Source: PALSA-505 sp963699015
GTDB taxonomy: Bacteria > Actinomycetota > Actinomycetes > Streptosporangiales > Streptosporangiaceae
Assembly: GCA_963699015.1 (NCBI GenBank)
Contig: CAVOSX010000002.1
Coordinates: 62,001-126,000 of the forward strand
Direction: 5' to 3'
DNA length: 64,000 nucleotides
The notes beneath the pieces are model-generated. The model did not search any database. It had not been told where the DNA came from and saw nothing but the letters and a program-made list of their open reading frames with translations. Numbering within the stretch: the first letter of the stretch is position 1; every line of letters starts with the position of its first letter. Positions 8,357 to 16,487 of this stretch are shown here, piece after piece. Made by a program: the position numbers and the translations under genes.

Positions 8357-9268
8357 CTAGGCGTGAGCCAGGAAGCGGGTAATCGCCGCGGCGAACGCGG
8401 CCGCCAGCCGTCTCTGGAACGACACGCTCGTGAGCAGCCGCGCGTCAACCGCGTTACGCATGTTCCCGCATTCGATGAGGACCTTGGGCACGGTGCTGAG
8501 GTTCAGCCCGGCCAGGTCATCGCGGAACTGGATGCCGCCGTGGCCGTAGTAGTCGCTGACCGGCATCGATGTATCTGCAAGCATCGCGGCCCGGACGTCG
8601 GCGCCGAATCGCCGCGAGGGGCCGATCACCTTGTTGTTCGGGCCGTCGGCGACCGGCTCGAGGACTGTGAAGCCCCGGCCCCAGGGCGGCCCGCCGTCGG
8701 CGTGGATATCGATCGCCACGTCGGCGCGGGCCGCATTGAGGATCTTGGCCCGGCGGTTCACGCAGGGGCCGACCCCGTCGTTGCTGGTCCGGGTCAGCAC
8801 CACCCGGGCGCCAGCGCGGCGAAGATCGGCCCGCAGGTGCGTCGCGACGTTGAAGTTGAACCGGGCCTCGGTGTACCCGCCGTCGGTCTGCGTGCCGGTC
8901 GTGTCGCAGGTCTCCGACTCCCGCCCGTTCCAGATCAGGTGGTCGATGTAGGACGGATCGGTGCCGTTGGCGCCGTTATGCCCAGGGTCGATCCCGATGA
9001 TCTTCCCGGCCAGCGGCCTGGCCCGCGGGGCGGGCGTGGTCCGGCGCGGATCCGCCGTCGCGGTGGGACTGTCCGGATGGGCGGACGGCGAGCTGGCGTG
9101 CGCGCCGATGGCCCGCGGCGGGCGCCCGAGGCCGGAGCCGGACGCCTGACCGGCCGCAGGCCACAGGTACACCACGGCCAGCACGACACCGGCCAGGACC
9201 AGCAGCGCGCCGGTCACCGCGGCCGTGACCAGTGCCGGACGGCCCCTGGCGCTGTTCCCGGAGTGCAC
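8357..9268 (-). CDS. N-acetylmuramoyl-L-alanine amidase (Amidase_3), membrane-anchored
   Basis: A 303-residue protein with an N-terminal membrane segment (about 13-36), a Pro/Ser/Thr-rich stretch (about 45-85) and a zinc amidase domain. Zinc and catalytic residues are visible as DPGHNG (His97), TEARFN (Glu134), DIHADG (His189) and the catalytic LIECGNMRN (Glu266). It cleaves the bond between MurNAc and the stem peptide outside the membrane. Two Cys pairs could form disulfides. The stop codon lies inside a short imperfect direct repeat (GGCGTAAGCCAGGA / GGCGTGAGCCAGGA, 8338-8374), so the last residues may have been altered by that duplication. Confidence 0.88.
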   Translation of the reverse strand: MHSGNSARGRPALVTAAVTGALLVLAGVVLAVVYLWPAAGQASGSGLGRPPRAIGAHASSPSAHPDSPTATADPRRTTPAPRARPLAGKIIGIDPGHNGANGTDPSYIDHLIWNGRESETCDTTGTQTDGGYTEARFNFNVATHLRADLRRAGARVVLTRTSNDGVGPCVNRRAKILNAARADVAIDIHADGGPPWGRGFTVLEPVADGPNNKVIGPSRRFGADVRAAMLADTSMPVSDYYGHGGIQFRDDLAGLNLSTVPKVLIECGNMRNAVDARLLTSVSFQRRLAAAFAAAITRFLAHA

Positions 9269-9424
9269 CGGCCCCAGTCTGTCACCGCGCGAGCCGCCGC
9301 GCCCGTGCCTGCAGGATCATCCGCCGGAAGTCGTCCTGAACCGGGCTGGCAAGCTGGACCGGACGACGCCAGTGCGAGCCAGAGGCCGGCGCACGCCCGG
9401 CCGGCCGCGGGAAGGACGGAACAC

Positions 9425-10396
9425 ATGCAGTACGCCAAGCTCGGCTCGACCGGCCTGGACGTGTCGCGGATCTGCCTCGGCTGCATGAGCTACGGCGTAC
9501 CCGACCGGGGCGCTCATCCGTGGTCGCTTGACGAGGAGCAGGCGCGCCCGTTCATCAGGCGGGCGATCGAGTCCGGCATCAACTTCTTCGATTGCGCCAA
9601 CGTTTACAGCGACGGGACCAGCGAGGAGATCGCCGGGCGCGCGCTGCGGGAATACGCCGGCCGGGACGAGATCGTGCTCGCCACCAAGGTGCACGGCCGG
9701 ATGCGCCCGGGCCCGAACGGGGCCGGCCTGTCCCGTAAGGCGATCATGACCGAGATCGACTACAGCCTGCGCCGGCTGGGCACCGACTACGTGGACCTCT
9801 ACCAGATTCACCGCTGGGACCCCGCGACCCCGATCGAGGAGACCCTGGAGGCGCTGCACGACGTGGTCAAGGCAGGCAAGGCCCGTTACATCGGCGCATC
9901 CTCCATGTACGCGTGGCAGTTCGCCACGGCTCTTTATACGTCCGAACGGCACGGGTGGACCCGTTTCGCCAGCATGCAGAACCACTACAACCTGCTGTAC
10001 CGGGAAGAGGAACGCGAGATGCTGCCGCTGTGCGCGGACCGGGGCATCGGCGTCATCCCGTGGAGCCCGCTGGCCCGCGGGCGGCTGACCCGGCCGTGGG
10101 ACGCGCAGAGCGCCCGGTCGCAGACCGATGAGTTCGGCAAGACCCTCTACCCGGACAGCGACCGGCTCATCGTCGAGGAGGTGGCCAAGGTGGCCGCGGG
10201 CCGCGGCGTCCCGCCGGCGCAGGTGGCCCTGGCCTGGCTGGCGGCCAACCCCGTGATCACGGCCCCCATCATCGGCGCCACCCAGCCGCATCACATCGAC
10301 GACGCCGTCGCCTCGCTCGCCATCGAGCTCACCGGGGAAGAGAAGGCGGCGCTGGAACGGCACTACGCGCCGCATCCGGTCGCCGGTTTCGGGTAG
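9425..10396 (+). CDS. Aldo/keto reductase
   Basis: A 323-residue NADPH-dependent oxidoreductase of the AKR superfamily. The catalytic tetrad is complete: Asp56 and Tyr61 (DCANVYSDG), Lys88 (ATKVHGR) and His129 (YQIHRWD). The C-terminal GVPPAQVALAWL and IIGATQPHHIDDAVA blocks form the cofactor-binding end of the barrel. Length and motifs fit the YghZ/AKR11-14 branch acting on aldehydes or sugars; the true substrate is unknown. A GGAAGGA site precedes the ATG. It is divergent from the amidase gene with about 155 bases between them. Confidence 0.9.
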   Translation: MQYAKLGSTGLDVSRICLGCMSYGVPDRGAHPWSLDEEQARPFIRRAIESGINFFDCANVYSDGTSEEIAGRALREYAGRDEIVLATKVHGRMRPGPNGAGLSRKAIMTEIDYSLRRLGTDYVDLYQIHRWDPATPIEETLEALHDVVKAGKARYIGASSMYAWQFATALYTSERHGWTRFASMQNHYNLLYREEEREMLPLCADRGIGVIPWSPLARGRLTRPWDAQSARSQTDEFGKTLYPDSDRLIVEEVAKVAAGRGVPPAQVALAWLAANPVITAPIIGATQPHHIDDAVASLAIELTGEEKAALERHYAPHPVAGFG

Positions 10397-10499
10397 CGGC
10401 CGCCACATCACGCCCGCGCGGCACGCGGCCTTGGCGGCCAGCGCGGAGTATCAGGCGCGCTGTAACCGTGCCCAGTCTTCGCCTTGTCCGGCGACCCGG

Positions 10500-12845
10500 T
10501 CACTGGTGCGCGCGTTCTACCTCTGGCCGGATCGCCCGCATCATCGTGGCCAGTTCCGAAGGGCTGGTGTTCCAGGCGTAGAAGTCGGCGTAACTGTTGT
10601 TGTCGGCCCACATGCAGTGCGCCACGGGGGTGGTCTGGTGGGCCAGCTGCGCGCAGGCCGCCTTCCCGCCCGGCGGCCCCGCATTGACCTGCTGCTGCCC
10701 GGAGAAGGTGCGATTGGTCATGAAGCTGTGCAGCGCGGATTTCGCGTGACCCGTCCCGTGCAGGTAGGCGGCGAGGAACATCAGCCGATTATCTTTCGCG
10801 CTGAACGTGGCAGCCGACGGGTCGGCGGTGTAAAAGCCGCTGGCGACGTCACCAGCCGGGATGAAGAACGAGTTCGCGAACTGCTGCTGGACCTTCGAGC
10901 CGACGAATTTATCGGTGAGCGCCGGGTTGAGCCGCAGCGATCCGATATGCCTGGGCACGCCCAGGTGGCCTTGCGCGCTGGTCGGTGGCGGCGCCGGCGG
11001 CGGCTTGCCCGTGGGGGTGGGAGTCGGGGTGGGGGTCGGCGTCGGGGGCGTACTCGCCGGGCTGCTCGGCTTGCCCGCGGGACTGGAGGCGGGCGGAGTG
11101 CCGGACGCCGCGTGGCGGGCCGGACTGTGGTGCGTCAGCAGCACGGCAGCGATGACGATCCCCACCGCGATGACGCCGGCCGCGACGGCCAGGAACACTA
11201 TCGGGATGTCCGGTGTCCGCTTGTGCCTGCGAGGGCCGGGTGGCCCGGGCGGCGGCGGAGGTCTCGTGCCGCGGGGCCGCGGCGCGCGGGATCCGTCGCG
11301 GGGACCTGGCCCGTACCCCGCCATCCCCGGTCCCCGATCTACCCGCCGCGGACCGGGATCTTCCGCCCCGGCTTCATGACCTGCTCCCGCGGCCAGGCCC
11401 GCCGCCCCGACTCCAGCCGCTCCCGCGGCCAGGCCAGCCGGCCGTGAGCCGGCCTCTCTCCTTGCGTCCCAGCCCGGCTCTCTCCTTGCGTCCCAGCCGG
11501 GTTCTCTCCTTGCGTCCCAGCCGGGCTCTCTCCTTGCGTCCCAGCCCGGCTCGGCATCCCGCGCTCCGGGCTCTGTCTCCCGGTAGCCCGGGGGGACGCG
11601 GTCACTGGACGGCTCCCGGTAACCGGAGGACTCGCGGTCACCGGGAGACTCCCGGTAACTGGACGGCTCGCGGTCACCGGAGGGCTCGCGGTGACCGGGA
11701 GACTCCCGGTAACTGGACGGCTCGCGGTCACCGGAGGGCTCGCGGTCACCGGAGGGGTCCTGGTAGCCGGCGGAGTACTGGGGGCTGCCGGCATCGGCAC
11801 GGCCGCCTGGCCGCACGTATTCCGTGGCATCCCAGGAGGCCTGGGCTCTGGTGTACTCACCGTGCCCCGGGTCGGCCGCAGGCGGCGCGAACCAGTCGTG
11901 GTCGCCGCCGGAGGGGGAAGGGTCGTGCTCGTGGCCCTGGCGGGCCGGGTCCCCTTCGGGGTCGCGGCCGGCGGGGGTCCCGGGCGCGGGGTAGCCGGCC
12001 GCCCGGTCCGCCTCCCCCCTGGTCTGGCGGGGCGGCTCCGCGGGCCGGGGTCGCTCCGCGTGACGGGGTGGTCCCGCCTGCCGCTGCGGCCCTGCCTGGA
12101 GGGGTGGTCCTGCCTGGCGAGGTGGTCCTGCATTGGCGGGCGGTCCTGCCTGGCGCGCCGAATCAGGCTGGGCAGGCGGTCCTGCCTGGCGGGGCCGTGC
12201 TGCCTCACCCGGCGCTCCCGCCTGCCACGGCGAGCCGGCCGCAGGTGGCGGCCCAGGGCGCGGCGGCCCGGATGGCGGCACTGGGCGCGCGGCCGGCTCC
12301 TGGCCTCGCGCGGGGGCGCCCCCGGGCTGGCCGGCAGCGACCCCGGATTGGCCGGAACCGGGCCCGGACTGCCCCGACTGGTCAGGACCGGGCCACGACT
12401 CTGCGGCTCGGCCGGGAGCGGACCACGACTCTGCGGCTCGGCCGGGAGCGGACCACGACTCCCCGGACCTCCCAGGACCGGACCAGGGCTCCCCGGATCC
12501 CCCGGGAGCGGACCACGACTCCCCGGACCCCCCAGGACCGGACCACGATTCTCCGGACCGGCCGGGACCGGACCAGGGCTCCCCGGACCCCCCAGGACCG
12601 GACCACGATTCTCCGGACCGGCCGGGACCGGAATCGGGGCGGGGATACGTGCCATGATCGCGGCGGGGCAACCGGGCCGGTTCCGCGTGGTTATCCGGCT
12701 CGGAGTCAGGCGGCGTCGGCTGCGAGCGGCCGTCGCCCTGCCGCCAGGTGACCCAGTCGGTGTACTCATCCTCGCCCGGCGGCATGTCGGGCGGGGGGCG
12801 GGATCCTCGCGGCTCCTCAGGCCCCGGTTCACGACCTGAGTTCAT
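10500..12845 (-). CDS. Repeat-rich single-pass membrane protein with an extracytoplasmic C-terminal domain
   Basis: A 781-residue protein of unknown role. Residues 1 to about 560 are low complexity: about ten decapeptides of the form GRSGESWSGP (about 60-170), a Pro/Gln/Ala region, imperfect YRESPGDREPSG repeats (about 385-450), and REPGWDAR repeated four or five times (about 475-510). One membrane helix follows (IPIVFLAVAAGVIAVGIVIA), then a Thr/Pro linker and a folded outer domain of about 160 residues with two Cys (CAQLAHQTTPVAHC). The topology (long cytoplasmic disordered tail, outer domain) resembles actinobacterial proline-rich polar or phospho-regulated membrane proteins. The DNA repeats make this segment prone to length variation and misassembly. 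Confidence 0.75.
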   Translation of the reverse strand: MNSGREPGPEEPRGSRPPPDMPPGEDEYTDWVTWRQGDGRSQPTPPDSEPDNHAEPARLPRRDHGTYPRPDSGPGRSGESWSGPGGSGEPWSGPGRSGESWSGPGGSGESWSAPGGSGEPWSGPGRSGESWSAPGRAAESWSAPGRAAESWPGPDQSGQSGPGSGQSGVAAGQPGGAPARGQEPAARPVPPSGPPRPGPPPAAGSPWQAGAPGEAARPRQAGPPAQPDSARQAGPPANAGPPRQAGPPLQAGPQRQAGPPRHAERPRPAEPPRQTRGEADRAAGYPAPGTPAGRDPEGDPARQGHEHDPSPSGGDHDWFAPPAADPGHGEYTRAQASWDATEYVRPGGRADAGSPQYSAGYQDPSGDREPSGDREPSSYRESPGHREPSGDREPSSYRESPGDRESSGYREPSSDRVPPGYRETEPGARDAEPGWDARREPGWDARREPGWDARREPGWDARREAGSRPAGLAAGAAGVGAAGLAAGAGHEAGAEDPGPRRVDRGPGMAGYGPGPRDGSRAPRPRGTRPPPPPGPPGPRRHKRTPDIPIVFLAVAAGVIAVGIVIAAVLLTHHSPARHAASGTPPASSPAGKPSSPASTPPTPTPTPTPTPTGKPPPAPPPTSAQGHLGVPRHIGSLRLNPALTDKFVGSKVQQQFANSFFIPAGDVASGFYTADPSAATFSAKDNRLMFLAAYLHGTGHAKSALHSFMTNRTFSGQQQVNAGPPGGKAACAQLAHQTTPVAHCMWADNNSYADFYAWNTSPSELATMMRAIRPEVERAHQ
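11453..11551. repeat. 24-bp tandem repeat, about four copies, inside the membrane protein gene
   Basis: A unit reading CTCTCTCCTTGCGTCCCAGC on the plus strand recurs every 24 bases with few changes. On the minus strand each copy encodes one REPGWDAR octapeptide, so copy-number change keeps the frame. Confidence 0.85.
11605..11760. repeat. Imperfect repeats of CTCGCGGTCACCGGA and CTCCCGGTAACTGGA
   Basis: Short 18-base blocks recur in a higher-order pattern and encode the GDREPS and YRESPG motifs of the membrane protein on the minus strand. All variants keep the reading frame. Confidence 0.75.
12370..12640. repeat. 30-bp tandem repeats, about nine copies
   Basis: The block GGACCACGACTC followed by CCGGA(C/T)C and a Gly/Pro-coding stretch recurs every 30 bases. 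On the minus strand it encodes the GRSGESWSGP decapeptides of the membrane protein. Near-identical neighbours indicate recent expansion. Confidence 0.85.
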
Positions 12846-13138
12846 CGATCGGTACCCCTAGGCTCGGCCGGTCACAGCGCATCGTGCCCATGGTGCTGCG
12901 CAATGCAACGCGCCTTCAGGTTACACCGCCTGACCTGCACGGAACCCTCCGGCCGAACCCGCTGCCCCAGGGGAGCCCAGAAGCTGGGCCCGGGAAACGA
13001 CTACTGACCAGGAGATGGGCCGGCCAGCCTGCAGGCGACAGGAAACAGCTGGTAAAGGATCGGATGTGTTCGCTGGCCGCGCGGCCAGCCTGCCAGTCGG
13101 CCCGGAGGCTGAACTGTATGGTTCGAGCTGGAGTAGTC

Positions 13139-13447
13139 ATGATCCACAGCGTCAGCCCGGACCCCAGGAACGAAGACGCCTGCCGGATGGCAGCCGCCCG
13201 GCTTCAGCATGACCATGGGCACTGGATGGTCATGTGGGGCTGCTACACCCGTACGTACGTCGCCTTCCCGCTGTTCCCCGCGCCGCGTGGCACCATCCTC
13301 ACCGCCACCGCGCCCGACGAGATGACTGCCAAGATGCGCAGGCAGGAGCGAGCGGCAGGAATGCGGGTGCCGCCGCCCAGCCCCGCGCCGGACCGGCAGC
13401 AGCAGCCGGACTGGAACGGCCGGTCGTCGTTAGACCCGATTCACTAG
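13139..13447 (+). CDS. Small conserved hypothetical protein (102 aa)
   Basis: A 102-residue soluble protein with a Trp/Tyr-rich core (HWMVMWGCYTRTYVAFPLF) and a charged, Pro-rich tail. The ATG is preceded by CTGGAG at suitable spacing, which supports this start over an in-frame start 85 codons upstream whose translation looks non-coding. I do not recognise a domain; the size and core pattern resemble short lineage-restricted actinobacterial proteins. It converges on the trehalose synthase gene. Confidence 0.55.
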   Translation: MIHSVSPDPRNEDACRMAAARLQHDHGHWMVMWGCYTRTYVAFPLFPAPRGTILTATAPDEMTAKMRRQERAAGMRVPPPSPAPDRQQQPDWNGRSSLDPIH

Positions 13448-13462
13448 CCGGCCAGGCCGTGG

Positions 13463-15037
13463 CTAGGACCGGGCGATGACCGGCTCGGTGATCTGCGTCA
13501 GCGTGTCGATGAAAGCGGTGGCCCAGTGGGTGACGTCGTTTTCACGTACCCGTCGCCGCATCGAGCGCATGGCGCGCCTGGACTCGTTCGGGGAAATCCG
13601 CACCGCGCGCATGATGGCGTTCTTCATGCCCTCGATGTCGTGCGGGTTCACCAGGATCGCGCCGGTCAGCTCGTCCGCTGCCCCGGTGAACTCGCTGAGC
13701 ACGAGCGCTCCGGTCTCGTCGTGCCGGGAGGCGACGTACTCCTTGGCCACCAGGTTCATCCCGTCCCGCAGCGACGTCACCAGCATCACGTCCGCGGCTA
13801 GGTAGAGCGCCGCCAACTCCTCCCGCGGATAGGTCTGATGGAGGTAGTGGATCGGCGGGCTGCCGAGTTCGGCGTGCTCCCCGTTGATCCGGCCAACCGC
13901 CACCTCGACCTCGTCCCGCAGCAGGCGGTACTGCTCGACCCGCTCCCGGCTCGGGCTGGCCACCAGGATCATTGCGGCTTCGGAGGGCGCGAGCCGGCCT
14001 TCGTCCAGCAGCTCGCCGTAGGCGTTGAGGCGATGGATGATGCCCTTGGTGTAGTCGAGGCGGTCGATGCCGAGCAGCACCACGCCGGGATGGCCCAGAG
14101 ACTCCCGGATCTCCCTCGCCCGGGCGCGGACCGATTCCCGGCAGGAGAGTTCTTCGAACGCGGCGAAGTCGATCGAGGCGGGGAAGGTCCCGACCCGGAC
14201 CTCGCGCGCCGCCGGCGGGTCGCTGGCCAGCCGGAGCCCGGCCCCGGCGAGGCCGGCGGTGCCGCCTGCCGCGGCTGCCGGGAGCCGGACCCGCGAGCCA
14301 CTGGTGACCAGCCCCGCGGTACGCCGGCACGCGCGCAGGAAGTTCACCGCATCACCGCGCCGCTGGAATCCGAGCAGGTCCGCGCCGAGCAGGCCCTGGA
14401 CAATCTGCCGGCGCCACGGAAGCTGAGCGAAGATCTCGTAACCGGGAAAAGGGATGTGCTCGAAGAAGCCGATGCGCACATCGCTGCGCTGTTCCCGCAC
14501 CATCGCCGGGACCAGCTGAAGCTGGTAGTCGTTCACCCATACCGTGGCGCGGCGTGCGGCCTGCTCGGTTACGGCCTGCGCGAACCGCCGGTTGACCCGT
14601 ACGTAGGCTTCCCACCACGGGCGGTGAAACACCGGCGGGACGATCACGTCGTGATAAAGGGGCCAGGTCGTGGCGTTGCAGAAGCCCTCGTAGTAGTCCC
14701 TGACCTCGTCGCGGGAAAGCCCGACGCCGACCAGGTGCATGCCCTCGGCGTCGAACGGCTGCGGCGGATCGCCCGCCGCGCCGGGCCATCCGATCCATAC
14801 CCCGCCGGCCTGCCGCATCACCGGCTCGAGCGCGGTGACCAGCCCCCCTGGGCTCGGCCGCCACTCGGCCTGACCCCCGGGCCCCTCTACCTGGTTAACC
14901 GGCAGCCGGCTGGCAGCCGCCACGAAGTCGTAGCGGCCGGCGGCCGGCCAGCTGCTGCTGCCCTGCACTGGCCCTGCTGCTCGCGGCTGTTGGTTAGACC
15001 GCAGAATCCGCTCACCCGCCCCAGCGTCAGCGACCAC
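13463..15037 (-). CDS. otsA: Alpha,alpha-trehalose-phosphate synthase (GT20)
   Basis: It makes trehalose 6-phosphate from UDP- or other NDP-glucose and glucose 6-phosphate, a stress-protection route. GT20 landmarks are present in order: ASRLPVN near the N-terminus, WIGWPG, NDYQLQLVP, IGFFEHIPFP, the phosphate-binding GIDRLDYTKG and the nucleotide-sugar site LRDGMNLVAKEYV. The 524 residues include about 35 extra at the N-terminus that look unconserved, so a later start is possible. Two substitutions stand out: Asn in place of the His usual before DYQLQLVP, and Glu in place of Leu before HIPFP. The main ligands remain, so activity is likely. No trehalose-phosphate phosphatase gene is seen beside it. 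Confidence 0.9.
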   Translation of the reverse strand: MVADAGAGERILRSNQQPRAAGPVQGSSSWPAAGRYDFVAAASRLPVNQVEGPGGQAEWRPSPGGLVTALEPVMRQAGGVWIGWPGAAGDPPQPFDAEGMHLVGVGLSRDEVRDYYEGFCNATTWPLYHDVIVPPVFHRPWWEAYVRVNRRFAQAVTEQAARRATVWVNDYQLQLVPAMVREQRSDVRIGFFEHIPFPGYEIFAQLPWRRQIVQGLLGADLLGFQRRGDAVNFLRACRRTAGLVTSGSRVRLPAAAAGGTAGLAGAGLRLASDPPAAREVRVGTFPASIDFAAFEELSCRESVRARAREIRESLGHPGVVLLGIDRLDYTKGIIHRLNAYGELLDEGRLAPSEAAMILVASPSRERVEQYRLLRDEVEVAVGRINGEHAELGSPPIHYLHQTYPREELAALYLAADVMLVTSLRDGMNLVAKEYVASRHDETGALVLSEFTGAADELTGAILVNPHDIEGMKNAIMRAVRISPNESRRAMRSMRRRVRENDVTHWATAFIDTLTQITEPVIARS

Positions 15038-15149
15038 GTCTCGATGTCGGCCACGATCTTATCGGGCACCGGCTCCGGGAGCGCCTCGTTGAGGTCGGCG
15101 CGGCCCACGCCGCGATCCGGCCAGACGCGGCCGGAGGGGGAAGTCCGGG

Positions 15150-16302
15150 CTAGACCCGGTTGCGGCCCGCCCGCCGCCGAAGGTGGTCGAGCACCGCGGT
15201 CCCGCCGGGCCCGGCGAACCAGCGGGCGTGCCCGATCAGGTAGCCGTCATAGGCAAGCTCCGCGTTGGCCGTCGAGCCGGTGACGTCGGCAAAGTACTCG
15301 ACTTCGGAGAGCGCGAACTCGACGTGGGCCACGGGCAGGATCTCGGGCAGCGCGAAGGCCTCGGCCGGGCTGAGCGGCCGGACCGATTCATAGCCGTCGA
15401 GCAGCGCGTCCATGCCCGCGAGGTCGCGCGCTGGCCTGCCCGGATTCCGCGAGGTCGAGCCAGGCTACCGAGCTGCGCTCCACCGCGATGGCCAGGTCGT
15501 GCACGGCAAAAGTCCGGTTGGCCAGCCCGAGGTCGAAGATGCCGGCGACCTGCGCGTCCGGGCCGGCGCCGGTCCAGCTGAGGTTGGACGGATGCCAGTC
15601 GCCGTGTCCCCACTGCCGCGGCAGCCCGCGGCCCAGCGGGCCGGCCCGGTTGATCGCCGGCAGCAGGTGCCTGGTGAAATCGTCCCGCCAGGGTCGTGGC
15701 GCCATCCACCGGGCCAGGCCGGGCCGGCGGCCCAGGATCGCGCTGAGCTCGCCGACCGGATCGGGGGCCATGGTCACGGCGCAGCTGCTGATCAGCACGC
15801 CGGGCGGCCGCTCGGGGGCGGCAAAGCCCGCGGCGGCCCGGTGCAGCCGGGCCAGCGCGGCACCGGCCGACCGGGCGTGACCCAGGGCGGCGAAAGGCGA
15901 CCAGGAGACCGCGTCCCGGTACAGGTCGATCCCCGCGGCCAGCCGGTGCGCCTCGTAACTGAAATCGCCCCGGCGTACGGCGGTCGCGCCGCCGTCCAGC
16001 GGGACCGCTGCCGGGACCGGCAGCCCGCGGCCGCGCAGGTACCCGGCGAACGCATGCTCGACGGCCAGCTGGCTGACGGTCCGCACGCCGACGTGATGGC
16101 GCTTGACCACGACAGTGGTCCCTCGCCAGCTGACCAGGCCGGCCGCCGACATCGGCCGGGGGCTGTGCCAGGTCACGGCCGCGCCCGTGCGGGCGCCGCC
16201 CAGGACCAGGCTGACCTCTTCGTCGGTCAGCGGCGGCCAGTCGGCCGGGACGAGCGTCTTGCCCATGCCGTGCACGAGGTACGGCTGCCCCGCCGGGGAC
16301 AC
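15150..16302 (-). CDS. APH-family phosphotransferase, frameshifted
   Basis: A small-molecule kinase of the aminoglycoside/choline kinase-like fold. The catalytic loop GHGDWHPSN (Asp235) and metal-binding IFDLGL (Asp257) are intact. The first frame ends at 15388, but the C-terminal helical part (RDLAGMDALLDGYESVRPLSP ... AYDGYLIGHARWF) continues in another frame to 15150. Removing one base from the CCC run at 15439-15441 joins them smoothly through ...LAESGRPARDLAGM. I therefore annotate one gene of about 383 residues carrying a one-base insertion. An alternative start at 16266 (MGKTLVPADW) is plausible. The substrate is unknown. Confidence 0.75.
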
Positions 16303-16487
16303 CCGCGAGCGGCGGCCCCCGGGGATCTCGCTGGATTCGACGATGCCGGGCTCCCGGGTGTGGTGCCGGTGATGCTACCGGCCGTCAGGCCGGCACCTGA
16401 CCCGGCGATGACGAAACCGGGGCCAGGGTGGAAGATGAGGAGAGTAGCCGGCAGGGACCTACAGGCGGCTGGAGGATATCGGTCCGG

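Noticed and set aside
12370..12640. CRISPR-like array (regular 30-base periodicity)
   Set aside because: The repeats are directly adjacent with no unique spacers and lie in frame within a coding sequence as decapeptide repeats.
14887..15108. Short minus-strand frame with a plausible start (GRADLNEALPEPVPDKIVADIE) upstream of otsA
   Set aside because: It overlaps the otsA N-terminus in another frame, has no clear ribosome site, and its second half is low-complexity Ala/Arg/Gly; evidence is too weak.
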